Of a DNA stretch of 64,000 bases, positions 19,401-27,229 are shown in pieces. The number at the start of each line of letters is the position of its first letter. Position 1 is the first letter of the stretch. Origin of the DNA: Micromonospora musae (GTDB lineage: Bacteria > Actinomycetota > Actinomycetes > Mycobacteriales > Micromonosporaceae). The stretch is from contig NZ_RAZT01000008.1 of the NCBI RefSeq assembly GCF_003626635.1, forward strand, positions 342,579 to 406,578. The letters are read 5' to 3'. The translations under genes were made by a program, and so were the position numbers. Under the pieces are notes generated by a model. The model was given only the letters and a program-made list of their open reading frames with translations. It was not told the origin of the DNA and searched no databases.

Positions 19401-20916
19401 TCAACGGGTCGCCGAGCAGCCCGGCGCGCCGCTGCGGCGGGTGAAGGTGGATCCGCCGAGGACCGGTCCGCTGCCGAAGACGCCGGCCGGCCAGCCGGTC
19501 CAGCCGGCCGAGCCGGCCACCCCGGAGGAGGCGACGCCGGCCGTCGGGCCGTGGACCCGGATCGCCAACTACCCGACCCGGATCCTCTACAACGCCGCGG
19601 GCTACCACGCGGGCAAGCTCTACTCCGTTGGTGGCAGCACCACCGCGTTCCTGGAGGGGATGACCCGCGCCGGGTACGTCTACGACCCGGTGGCCCTCAC
19701 CTGGAGCCCGATCGCCGACTCCCCGGAAGCGGTCGCGAACGGCGCCGGCGTCTTCCTCGACGACCGGATGTACCTCGTCGGGGGCACCAGCATGCAGGGC
19801 ACGGTGCTCAAGACGGTCTACGTCTACGATCCCGCCGACGACTCCTGGGGACGGGCGGCGGACCTGCCGCAACCCGTCAGCGACGCCGCGATCGCGACGC
19901 TCGACGGGCGGCTCTACGTCGTCGGGGGCTGCGGTGAGTCCTGCCCGGCGCACGCCGCGACGGTCTACCGCTACGACCCGAGCCGGGACTCGTGGACCCG
20001 TCTCGCCGACTACCCGATCGGGGTGAACGCTCCCGGCTGCGCCGGGGTCGCCGGCCGGGTCGTCTGCGCCGGCGGGTACGACGGTGACAACGTGGTCGCG
20101 TCCACCTTCCTCTTCGACCCGGCCACCGGGGCCTGGAAGCGGGGCGCGGACGCGCCCTACGCCGTCTTCACCATGGGCGCCAGCGGCGCGTACGACAAGT
20201 TGCAGCTCTTCAGCGGCCTGCAGGACGGGTCCACGTTGACCAACGAGGCGATCGAGTACGACCCGGTCTCGGACAGCTGGGGTCACCTGCCCAACGTGAA
20301 CCTTCCGACCTCCGACGCCGCCACGGCCTGCGGCGTCTACCGGGTCGGTGGCTCGGTGGGCCTGTGGAACCCGCAGCTCAGCGCCGAGATGCTGCCCGGG
20401 TACGACTACTGCGGCGGTACGGCGGACGTGCCGTGGCTCTCGGTGGACAGGCGGGAGTTCGACGTGGCGCCGGGCCGGTCGGTCCGGGTGACCGTCCGGG
20501 TCGACGGCGACGAGGTCACCCAGCCGGGGAAGCAGGCCGCGCGGCTGGTCGTGCTCACCGACTCGCCGTACCCGGCGGGCGACGTCGCGGTCACCGGGCA
20601 CTTCGAGGCGCCGCCGAACTGGGCGACGCTGCGGGGCACGGTGACCGACGCCGGCACCGGTCACCCGGTGGCCGGTGCGACGGTGACGGTCTGCGGCGAG
20701 CACCGGGCCGCTCCGGCGGACCGTCCCGGGCAGCCGGGCTGCGGGCCGGTCAGCTACACGGCCGTGACCGACGCCGACGGCCGCTACGAGCTGCGGCTGG
20801 CGAAGAACCAGCAGGTCCAGGTCACCGTGGTCGCCCCGGGATACCAGCCGGCGACGACGGTGACGACGATCCGGGGGGCGAAGAACACCGTGAACGTCGC
20901 CCTGCGTACCGGCTGA
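16483..20916 (+). CDS. Secreted S8 (subtilisin-like) protease with carboxypeptidase-regulatory and kelch domains
   Basis: A 1477-residue exported protease. A signal peptide (Arg-rich start, then LVGLVAALGLVAGVM) is followed by a propeptide region. The S8 catalytic triad is Asp196 (GSIDSGVQFDHPAL), His245 (NDHGTHTMG) and Ser421 (GTSMASPHVAG). Then come two carboxypeptidase-regulatory-like beta-sandwich domains, a jelly-roll/MAM-like region (WQFDTPGG, YLVSPVVDLS), a further CarboxypepD-like domain, about five kelch repeats (LYSVGGS, MYLVGGT, LYVVGGC, VVCAGGY) and a final CarboxypepD domain. The catalytic part resembles bacillopeptidase F. No sortase signal or membrane anchor is visible at the C-terminus. 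ATG 16483 gives the best signal peptide; GTG 16438 is an alternative. The target is likely an extracellular protein. Confidence 0.9.
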   Translation: MSAARAARRARWSQLVGLVAALGLVAGVMTVADGAGRPAVAAPEKIQPELRASMKTLPAQPFWVRLDARADLSAASAVKDWNERGTAVVDALRKTAEKSQADVVRRLKAEGVEYHTFYASNTVYVAQGTLDLAEALAEETEVSAIQVHRTYELPEPLQAQQVADVDSVEWGVHAIGADRVWADGTRGEGIVVGSIDSGVQFDHPALVKSYRGNLGEAGFSHDHNWYDPAQVCGSPSLAPCDNNDHGTHTMGTMVGDGGPGNHIGVAPGARWIAAKGCEERSCSDFALLASAEWMLAPTDLTGQNPRADLRPHIVNNSWGTDNGAASDPWFADVVADWRAAGIFPMFSNGNAGENGCDTSGTPGDYASTYSAGAFDVNGKIGYFSSRGPGANGITKPNIAAPGVDVRSSVPGGGYGVLSGTSMASPHVAGAIALLWSAAPNLIGDIDETTTVFDQVAVDVNDTTCGGTPSNNNVWGQGKLDAYAAIAEAPRGETGRLTGTVTDAETGEPISGAEVRISGSIHRTVTTGADGGYAATLSAGEYDVTAGAYGYGDGTASVTVSADATATRDVRLQRSAEVKVSGTVTDDSGHGWPLYARISAPGLPVGPWFTNPRTGRYDLTLPADSTYHLSVTPLYPGYRTSAIDVPVGEGAVVQDVRAEIDETACLAPGYAYPLRAEFEGWTDPAKRAGWTVENNLGSGPAWQFDTPGGLDNVTGGTAGFASANSWHNDLAAEDTYLVSPVVDLSEQSAPQLAFKTLYLGEAGTARVGIELSVDGGSTWTSVWEKGIENAAGLLSVPLPQAAGQARTRLRFHYAGSGIALWQVDDVSVGTCVPTSGGLVTGVVRDDNTGAPVNGAKLVDKASRSELAASAATPLDPNLPDGFYWLFASQPKPTFTVSYPRYATGEARVAVSPDRVTTKDWRLRAGHLKVGGTKLDVTTRLGKSATRTLTLTNDGTTPVHVKLGEQVVTPTGPAGQRVAEQPGAPLRRVKVDPPRTGPLPKTPAGQPVQPAEPATPEEATPAVGPWTRIANYPTRILYNAAGYHAGKLYSVGGSTTAFLEGMTRAGYVYDPVALTWSPIADSPEAVANGAGVFLDDRMYLVGGTSMQGTVLKTVYVYDPADDSWGRAADLPQPVSDAAIATLDGRLYVVGGCGESCPAHAATVYRYDPSRDSWTRLADYPIGVNAPGCAGVAGRVVCAGGYDGDNVVASTFLFDPATGAWKRGADAPYAVFTMGASGAYDKLQLFSGLQDGSTLTNEAIEYDPVSDSWGHLPNVNLPTSDAATACGVYRVGGSVGLWNPQLSAEMLPGYDYCGGTADVPWLSVDRREFDVAPGRSVRVTVRVDGDEVTQPGKQAARLVVLTDSPYPAGDVAVTGHFEAPPNWATLRGTVTDAGTGHPVAGATVTVCGEHRAAPADRPGQPGCGPVSYTAVTDADGRYELRLAKNQQVQVTVVAPGYQPATTVTTIRGAKNTVNVALRTG

Positions 20917-21169
20917 GGACCGCCGCCCTTTCCCGGGCCAGCTTCGTCGGAACCGGTGACCCGGTCTCCGGCGGGGCTGGCCCGGCCCGTTCGTGGGCCG
21001 TCCCCCCGCGACCGGAACTCCATCGGAGCTGCGCCGAGCGGAGGGCGGCCTTGCCCTGGGCGAGGCCGAGTGGCACCTTGAGTCCGAGCCCGGCCGGGCC
21101 GTTCTCACGATGCGTGATCGCTCGGCTTCGGGCAGCATGAAGCCGACGTCACGGGCGGAGGTTCGACGC

Positions 21170-24016
21170 ATGGCGGAACGGATCCAGCTCCCGACCGGGT
21201 GGGTGACCTTCGTGTTCACCGACATCGAGGGCTCGACCCGGCTCGCCCAGCTGCTCGGCCCGGAGTACCGCCCGGTGTTGCGCGAACACCGGCGGCTACT
21301 GCGCCGGACCCTGGCCGGGACCGGCGGCGCGGAGCTGCTGACCGAGGGTGACTCGTTCTTCCTGGCGTTCGCGGACGCGACCGCCGCGTTGACCGCCTGC
21401 CTCACCGCCCAGCGCGCCCTGACCAGCCACGACTGGCCCACTCCGGAGGCCGCGCCGCGCGTGCGGATGGGCCTGCACACCGGCTACGCCGAGCCACGCG
21501 ACGGCGAGTACGCCAGTCCCGAGGTGCACCGGGCGGCCCGGATCGCCGCTGCCGCGCACGGCGGACAGGTGCTCTGCTCGGCTTCAACCGCCCGCCGGGC
21601 CGACCCGCTGCCCGCCGGCGCCTCCCTGCTCGACCTCGGCCTGCACCGGCTACGCGGCTTCGACGACCGGGAACGCCTCTTCCAGCTGGTCGCCCCGGGT
21701 CTGGAGCGGCAGTTCCCGCGCCCGCGGACCGCCGACGCGGTGGCGCACAACCTGCCGACCCAGGTCACCTCGTTCGTGGGCCGCGAGACGGAGCGGGCCG
21801 AGCTTCGCGGGCTGGTGCAGGGGCACCGCCTCGTCACCGTGCTCGGCGCGGGGGGTGCCGGGAAGACCCGGCTCGCGGTCGAGCTGGCCGCCGGTGTCGT
21901 CGAGGCGTACCCGGACGGCGTCTGGTTCGTCGACATCGCCGCGGTGACCGATCCGGGGCTGGTGGCGTTCGAGATCGCCGCCGTGCTCGGGCTGCGCCCG
22001 GAGCCGGGCCGCCCGATGGTGGACACCCTGGTGGAGTACGCCGCCGCCCGGCGGATGCTGGTGCTGCTGGACACCTGCGACGCGCAGCCCGCCGCCTCCG
22101 CCGAGGTGATCTCGCGGCTGCTCGCCGGTGGGCGTGGAGTGCGGGTGCTGGCCACCAGCCGCGAGTCGTTCGGCCTGCCCGGCGAGGTGGTGTGGCGGAT
22201 CCCGCCGCTCTCGGTGGAGCCCCGCACGGACGGGGCGGAGAGCGACGCCGTGGCTCTGCTGCTGGACCGGACGGCCGCGGCGCGCGGCGGCCGGTCGCCG
22301 GAGCAGGCGGAGTCGGCCGACCTGCGCCGGGTGGTGCAGCGGCTGGACGGGTTGCCGCTCGCCATCGAACTCGCCGCCGCCCGGCTGCGGGTGCTCTCGG
22401 TCGGCCAGCTCGCCGAACGCCTCGACGACGTGCTCGGCACCCTGGACGCCGGCCGGGAGAACCCGGAGCCGCCACCGGTGGACCGCAGTTGGATGGGGAA
22501 CCAGCAGGACACCGTCGACCTGGTGGCCGCCGCGGCCGGGGCCTCCCCGCCGACTCCGGCGACGCGGGCCGTGCAGCGCTCGGCGACCGAGCGGCACCTC
22601 ACCATGCAGGCCACCGTCACGTGGTCGTACCGGACGCTCGGCCCGCGCGCCGCCCGGCTGCTGCGGTGGTTGGCCGTCTTCACCGGCCCGGTGGACCTGG
22701 CGACCGTGGAGTGGCTGCTCGGCGACGATCCACTCGACCCGCTCTCCGTGCTGGTGGACAAGTCGATGGTGCTGGCCGAGCCGCACGCCTCCGGGTGCAC
22801 CTACCGGATGCTCGACCCGATCCGGGCGTACGCGGCACGTCGGCTCGCCGAGGCCGGTGAGGAGCAGGCCGCCCGGGACCGGCACGTGGCCTGGTCGGCG
22901 CACGCGCTGGAGCAGGCGCACCTGGGCCCGGACACCCGCCCGGTCACCCTCTCCCTGTACGCGCTCGACCCGCTCGCCGGTGAGCTGCGGGCCGCGCTGC
23001 GCTGGTGCGCCACGGGCGGCAGCGCGGCGGCCGGGCTGCGGCTCGCGGGGGGCCTCGACCAGTGGTGGCGAGAGCGGGGGCTGGCCCGGGAGGGGCGGCT
23101 CTGGCTGTTCCGGCTCTACGGGCGGATCGCCGAGACCGGTGAGCGGATCGCCGAGGCCGAGCTGGCCGCCGCGTACCACATGCATTCGCTGCACGCGGGC
23201 GCGGACGGTGAGTTCGCCGAGGAGCTGCGTTACTCCCAGCGGGCCGAAGCGGCGGCCCGGCAGGCCGGCGACGCCGGGCTGCTGGCCCGGGTGCTGGCCG
23301 GTCGAGCCGCCCCGCTCGTCGACATGGGACAGCTCGCCGAGGCGGAGCGGGTCTGCCGGGAGGTCATCGACTGGGCGCAGAGCCAGGAGGTGCTCGGTGA
23401 CGCGCTGCTCGCGGTCTACAGCCTGGCCGAGCTGCTCTGGCGGCGCGGTGCCCTCGACGAGGCGGCGGAGCTGCTCGGCGCGGCCCGACCGGTGGAGGCG
23501 GCCCGCCCGCTGGAGCGTGGCCGGCGGTCGGTGGACATGCTGCTCGGCATGGTCGCGCTGGCGCGCGGCGACCTCATCGCGGCGCACGAGCACCTGCTGG
23601 TCGCGCTCCGGTCGCGGATGAGCCACGGCTTCCACGGCCGGGCCTGCGACACGTTGAACGCGGTGGCGGTGCGCTGCGCGGCCGGCGGTGACCTGGTCGT
23701 CGCCGCGCGGCTCTTCGGCGCCGCCCAGGCGACCGGGGCCGACCTGCGCTGCGCGTCCGGCATCTACGCCGGCTACTGGGCGGAGCAGCAGGCCGCGCTG
23801 CGTGAGCGGTTGGGCGACGCGGCCTTCGACGACGCCTACGGCGAGGGGGCCGAGCTGAGCCTGGAGGAGGCGGCGGCGCTCGCGCTCGACGTGGAGCACC
23901 CCGACCTGGCGGCCGACTCGACCCGGTTCAGCGCGACGCCGGTACGTCCCGCGCCGCGCCAGGCGGCCGCCCCGGAGCCGGACCGCCGCCCGGCCGGCCA
24001 GAGCGAACGGGCCTGA
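21170..24016 (+). CDS. Class III adenylate/guanylate cyclase domain - NB-ARC/AAA ATPase - TPR regulator
   Basis: A 948-residue multidomain regulator. Residues 1 to about 170 form a class III nucleotide cyclase domain with metal-binding Asp in FVFTDIEGSTRLAQ and a second acidic site in LLTEGDSFFLAF, plus VRMGLHTG. An NTPase of the LuxR/AfsR/NB-ARC kind follows (Walker A TVLGAGGAGKTRLAV, Walker B-like LVLLDTCD, LPLAIELAAARLRVLS). The rest is a TPR-like helical region. No C-terminal DNA-binding helix-turn-helix is obvious, unlike many relatives. ATG 21170 is chosen because GGGCGGAGG lies eight bases upstream. Whether the cyclase makes cAMP cannot be read from the sequence. Confidence 0.85.
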   Translation: MAERIQLPTGWVTFVFTDIEGSTRLAQLLGPEYRPVLREHRRLLRRTLAGTGGAELLTEGDSFFLAFADATAALTACLTAQRALTSHDWPTPEAAPRVRMGLHTGYAEPRDGEYASPEVHRAARIAAAAHGGQVLCSASTARRADPLPAGASLLDLGLHRLRGFDDRERLFQLVAPGLERQFPRPRTADAVAHNLPTQVTSFVGRETERAELRGLVQGHRLVTVLGAGGAGKTRLAVELAAGVVEAYPDGVWFVDIAAVTDPGLVAFEIAAVLGLRPEPGRPMVDTLVEYAAARRMLVLLDTCDAQPAASAEVISRLLAGGRGVRVLATSRESFGLPGEVVWRIPPLSVEPRTDGAESDAVALLLDRTAAARGGRSPEQAESADLRRVVQRLDGLPLAIELAAARLRVLSVGQLAERLDDVLGTLDAGRENPEPPPVDRSWMGNQQDTVDLVAAAAGASPPTPATRAVQRSATERHLTMQATVTWSYRTLGPRAARLLRWLAVFTGPVDLATVEWLLGDDPLDPLSVLVDKSMVLAEPHASGCTYRMLDPIRAYAARRLAEAGEEQAARDRHVAWSAHALEQAHLGPDTRPVTLSLYALDPLAGELRAALRWCATGGSAAAGLRLAGGLDQWWRERGLAREGRLWLFRLYGRIAETGERIAEAELAAAYHMHSLHAGADGEFAEELRYSQRAEAAARQAGDAGLLARVLAGRAAPLVDMGQLAEAERVCREVIDWAQSQEVLGDALLAVYSLAELLWRRGALDEAAELLGAARPVEAARPLERGRRSVDMLLGMVALARGDLIAAHEHLLVALRSRMSHGFHGRACDTLNAVAVRCAAGGDLVVAARLFGAAQATGADLRCASGIYAGYWAEQQAALRERLGDAAFDDAYGEGAELSLEEAAALALDVEHPDLAADSTRFSATPVRPAPRQAAAPEPDRRPAGQSERA

Positions 24017-24043
24017 ACGAACGGGCCTGACCGCCCGTCGGGC

Positions 24044-24190
24044 CGCGCACTGAGGTGTTGCGCCGAGGAGCGCACTGAAGGGCGCGCACTGAGGTGGCCT
24101 GCCGACGTTCGCGCGCTGAGGGGGCGCGCTGAGGGGCGCGCGCTGAGGGGCGCGCGCTGAGGGGCGCGCGCTGAGGCCGCGCGCTGAGGT
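24044..24190. repeat. Tandem array of a GC-rich 14-bp unit
   Basis: The unit GGCGCGCGCTGAGG recurs about five to six times between 24111 and 24189, nearly perfectly in the middle. Degenerate versions (GCGCACTGAGG, GCGCACTGAAGG) extend the array back to about 24044. CRISPR is excluded because there are no spacers. Slipped-strand expansion is the simplest origin. Confidence 0.75.
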
Positions 24191-24319
24191 GGCGACCATC
24201 GGAGCTCCGCGCGTGCCGGGCATGCCCGGCCATCCGGCGTCCGGTGGCTCACGCCGAGGCGGCAACTTCGGGGAAGCTGCGGCCTCGGCCGTTCCGGAGG
24301 CAGCAGTTTCGGGGAAATC

Positions 24320-24411
24320 GCGGCGTCCCGCACGGGGGTTGCGCGGCGTCCCGCACGGGGGTTGCGCGGCGTCCCGCGCGGCGGTTGCGCGGCGTTCCGC
24401 ACGCGGCGCGC
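24320..24411. repeat. Four-copy 23-bp tandem repeat
   Basis: Four direct units of 23 bases: 24320-24342, 24343-24365, 24366-24388 and 24389-24411. Units 1 and 2 are identical (each begins GCGGCGTCCCGCACGGGG), unit 3 differs at two positions and unit 4 at several. There are no spacers, so this is a minisatellite and not a CRISPR array. It is 21 bp short of a whole number of 14-bp units, so it is unrelated to the neighbouring array. Confidence 0.75.
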
Positions 24412-24524
24412 CGGCGGTGGTTCCGGGGCGTGCCGGGGCGTGCCGGGGCGGGCCCGTGCCGCCGGTCTTCCGGTGGCACGGACCCTGGCCTGCGGCACCG
24501 GTGATCCCGGCGGATCGGATCGGG

Positions 24525-25067
24525 TCAGGCGCGCAGCCCGGCGCGGCGCTCGGCGTCGGCCTTCATCTTGGCGGCCCGGTCGATGTCGGCCGGGTTCACG
24601 GCGGCGGGGGAGCCGAAGATGCTGACCGCCTGGTAGTAGGTCCAGGCCAGGCTGAGGCAGGCCGGGCGGACGACCGCGTTGTAGGTGGCGCACACCCGCT
24701 TCAGGTCGGAGTAGAAGGCGTTGTCCAGGCGGGACTTGTTCGCCGGGAACTGGCCCATCGCCTTGTAGTTGCGATAACCGAAGTCGTGCCGGTAGCAGGA
24801 GAGCTCGAAGCTGAACCCGAGCGGGTTGTCCGGGCTGGACGAGCAGTAGTCGGTGGACCAGTCGAAGGCGTACTCGGCCCAGGGGGCCTTGTTCAGCCGG
24901 GCCGAGTTCCACGAGCTGTAGCTGCCGGCGCTGGTCTGCGTCCAGCTGGAGAGGACGGAGAGCTTCTGCGCCGGGGTGACGGCGGCGCTGGCGGGGGCGG
25001 CGACTCCCAGCGCGACGAGCAGCGCGAGCGCGCCCGAGGCGAGGAGGGTGGTGAGTCGTCTGGGCAC
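24525..25067 (-). CDS. Secreted prokaryotic phospholipase A2
   Basis: A 180-residue exported enzyme. The signal peptide (PRRLTTLLASGALALLVALG, then APASAA) is followed by the compact PLA2 domain. The catalytic His/Asp pair is in SCYRHDFGYRNY (Cys91, His94, Asp95), matching the Streptomyces violaceoruber enzyme's CxRHDFGYRN motif. Further cysteines (YCSSSPDN, VCATYN, PACLSL) probably form disulfides. It hydrolyses the sn-2 ester of phospholipids using Ca2+. The start is GTG 25067 with GGAGG a few bases upstream. It is transcribed in the same direction as the upstream GHL10 gene, 177 bases downstream of it, after a hairpin. Confidence 0.92.
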   Translation of the reverse strand: MPRRLTTLLASGALALLVALGVAAPASAAVTPAQKLSVLSSWTQTSAGSYSSWNSARLNKAPWAEYAFDWSTDYCSSSPDNPLGFSFELSCYRHDFGYRNYKAMGQFPANKSRLDNAFYSDLKRVCATYNAVVRPACLSLAWTYYQAVSIFGSPAAVNPADIDRAAKMKADAERRAGLRA

Positions 25068-25205
25068 TGGTACCTCCGCGGGGGTGTGCGGGTGCGACGG
25101 ATGTTACCGGCGAGTTACCGGGTGCCGATCAGTCTCGATCAATAGATGGGCGCGGATATTGCATCGCCCCCGACTATTGGTGACATCCGTTGAAACAGAC
25201 CAATA

Positions 25206-25230
25206 CCCCGGGCGCGCGGGGCGCCCGGGG
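25206..25230 (-). terminator. GC-rich hairpin after the GHL10 gene
   Basis: A perfect 10-bp stem (CCCCGGGCGC / GCGCCCGGGG) with a five-base loop, 14 bases after the GHL10 stop on the minus strand. The transcript then reads into a U-rich stretch (TATTGGTCTGTTTC), as expected of an intrinsic terminator. It would separate GHL10 from the downstream phospholipase gene. Confidence 0.65.
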
Positions 25231-25244
25231 CGGTCGACTTCCGG

Positions 25245-26903
25245 TCAGCGCAGGACGAAGGCCGGAGGGCTGGCCGGGCTCTCGTTCGCCAGCCGGTCGA
25301 GGGCGGTCAGGTAGTAGGTGTACCGCTTGCCGGGCTGGGCGGTGCTGTCCACCCAGGACTGCGTTCCGCCGCCGGTGGCCCGGACGGTCTGCACCAGATG
25401 CGCGGCGTCGGCGCGGTCGCAGGCACCCGCCACCTTGACTCCATCGAACCGGTAGATCGCGTACGAGGTCGCCGTACCGAACGGGCCGACCCCGTCGGCG
25501 GGCTGCCGCCACGTCAGCCGGACCCCGTCGTCCTGTCGGGCCGACCGGGTCACCACCGGCATCAGCAACGGCTTCGACGGCAGGTGCGACATGGTCGGGA
25601 TCAACGCCGGGCGGGAGTAGTGCTCGGACGCGTAGATGTCGGTGGCGCCGAGCCGGTTCGCCCGCACCTGCACGGCCGAGAAGTGCACGTTGCCCTGCAC
25701 CTCCGGGTACGACCGGTTGAGCGTCAGGTGGTCCGAGAGTTCGCGGGGGTTCATCCAGAACGCCCCGTACGCCGGGTCGCCGCTCTTGTAGTCGGCCTGC
25801 CCGATGTAGAGCTGCACCCGGGTGCCCCGGACGGTCTCCGCCCACCACGGCACCAGTCGCGCGTAGTCGGCGGCCGGGTACTGGCCGATGTACCAGTAGA
25901 GCTGCGGCACGACGTAATCGATCCACTCCTGCTTGACCCACTTACGGGTGTCGGCGGAGATGATGTCGTACGACTGGCTGCCGGTGGTGTCCGAGCCGAG
26001 CGGGTCGGCGGAGGCGTTGCGCCAGATGCCGAACGGGCTGACCCCGAACTTGACCCAGGGCTTGACCGCCTTGATCTTGGCGTTCATCTCCTGGATCAGC
26101 AGGTTGATGTTGTCCCGCCGCCAGTCCGCCTTGTCGGTGAAGCCCCGGTTGTACGCCGCGAACGTGTCGTCGTCGGGCACCTGGTGGGTGCCGCTCGGGT
26201 ACGGGTAGAAGTAGTCGTCGAAGTGCACGCCGTCGATGTCGTACCGCTTGACGGCGTCCATCATGGCGGTCTGGACGAACTCGCGGACCTCGGGGACGCC
26301 CGGGTCGTAGTAGAGCCGGCTGCCGGCCACCCCGGCGGGCGGGTAGGCGAACGTCCAGTCCGGGTGCTGGCGCGCGGGATGACCGGGGGCGAGCTGGTCG
26401 AGGTCGGCACCGGCGCCGCCGGGAGCCGGCATGGAGACCCGGTACGGGTTGAACCAGGCGTGGAACTCGAGGTTGCGCTTGTGCGACTCGCTGACCAGGA
26501 AGGCGAGCGGGTCCCAGCCCGGGTCCTGCCCCCGGACCCCGGTCAGGTACTCCGACCAGGGCTCGTACGGCGACGGCCAGAACGCGTCCGCGGTGGGCCG
26601 GACCTGGACGACGACGGCGTTGTGGTGGAGCCGCTCGGCCAGGTCGAGCCACTCCAGGTACTCGGCCTGCTGCCGAGCGACCTGCTCCGGCGCGGTCTGG
26701 GAGGCCTTGCTCGGCCAGTCGATGTTGGTGACGGAGGCGATCCACAGGGCCCGGAACTGCCGCTTGGGCGTCGCCGGATCGGTGTCGCAGCTGACGGTGG
26801 TGGTGCTCGCCGCGTCGGGCGCGGCGGCCGCGGGGGTGCCGGCGACCAGCGCGCCGAGCAGGACCGCGGCCAGCCCGGCGACGCCGAGCCGAGTTGCCTT
26901 CAT
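25245..26903 (-). CDS. Secreted GHL10 (DUF187) glycoside-hydrolase-like protein
   Basis: A 552-residue exported protein. The signal peptide (LGVAGLAAVLLGALVAG, then TPAAAA) precedes a TIM-barrel-like GHL10 domain that starts with the typical FRALWIASVTNIDWP and includes VQVRPTADAFWPS, HAWFNPYRVS, DGVHFDDYFYPY and VKFGVSPFGIW. The last about 100 residues (LPSKPLLMPVVTRSARQDDGVRLTW onward) form a fibronectin-III-like domain. Relatives such as YngK are thought to act on cell-wall or polysaccharide material, but the exact substrate is not settled. The start is ATG 26903. A hairpin follows the stop. Confidence 0.88.
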   Translation of the reverse strand: MKATRLGVAGLAAVLLGALVAGTPAAAAPDAASTTTVSCDTDPATPKRQFRALWIASVTNIDWPSKASQTAPEQVARQQAEYLEWLDLAERLHHNAVVVQVRPTADAFWPSPYEPWSEYLTGVRGQDPGWDPLAFLVSESHKRNLEFHAWFNPYRVSMPAPGGAGADLDQLAPGHPARQHPDWTFAYPPAGVAGSRLYYDPGVPEVREFVQTAMMDAVKRYDIDGVHFDDYFYPYPSGTHQVPDDDTFAAYNRGFTDKADWRRDNINLLIQEMNAKIKAVKPWVKFGVSPFGIWRNASADPLGSDTTGSQSYDIISADTRKWVKQEWIDYVVPQLYWYIGQYPAADYARLVPWWAETVRGTRVQLYIGQADYKSGDPAYGAFWMNPRELSDHLTLNRSYPEVQGNVHFSAVQVRANRLGATDIYASEHYSRPALIPTMSHLPSKPLLMPVVTRSARQDDGVRLTWRQPADGVGPFGTATSYAIYRFDGVKVAGACDRADAAHLVQTVRATGGGTQSWVDSTAQPGKRYTYYLTALDRLANESPASPPAFVLR

Positions 26904-27229
26904 GGGTGTGTCCCTTCGTTGGGGCTCCCGTGCCGGATTCGTCGCGGCGACCTCGGCAACATCCGCCGTCGGCTATATGCCGCTGGTAGGAAATTTTCAT
27001 ATCGACGTACGTCCGCGCAAGGGCCTGCCCTGGATCTGCCCGTACGTCCGATCCGCCGTCTCTGCGGTGATCGCCACGTTCCCGCGTGCCGCCGGCCCGG
27101 GAGGCGCGCACGCCGGTCCGGGAGGTGGGCGGCGTCCGAAGCGCGGTGATTGACGGTGATGCGTGCTGGGTAGCAACGGCGGTCACCGACCGCCACGCGG
27201 GTGGTCGGACGGTGGGAGGGGTGAGCGCG
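26904..27229. other. Divergent promoter region with an AT-rich imperfect dyad
   Basis: About 325 bases between the divergent GHL10 and permease starts. The rest is GC-rich, but TAGGAAATTTTCATA at 26987-27001 is a near-palindrome (7-bp arms, one mismatch, single central base) about 85 bases upstream of the GHL10 start. It could be an operator for the hydrolase gene. The permease start is preceded by GGGAGGG at 27214-27220. Confidence 0.45.

Larger units (their letters stand above)
24017..24524. other. Repeat-rich intergenic region between cyclase regulator and phospholipase gene
   Basis: About 500 bases between two convergent genes with no credible gene. It holds two separate tandem arrays, listed on their own. 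A small hairpin (ACGGGC 24021-24026 / GCCCGT 24033-24038) directly after the cyclase stop might help termination but is weak. Confidence 0.6.

Noticed and set aside
24021..24038. Small hairpin after the cyclase gene as a terminator
   Set aside because: Only a six-base stem and no T-tract, so I list it as weak and not as a feature.
24320..24411. Possible CRISPR array
   Set aside because: The four 23-bp units are directly adjacent with no spacers and no cas genes nearby.
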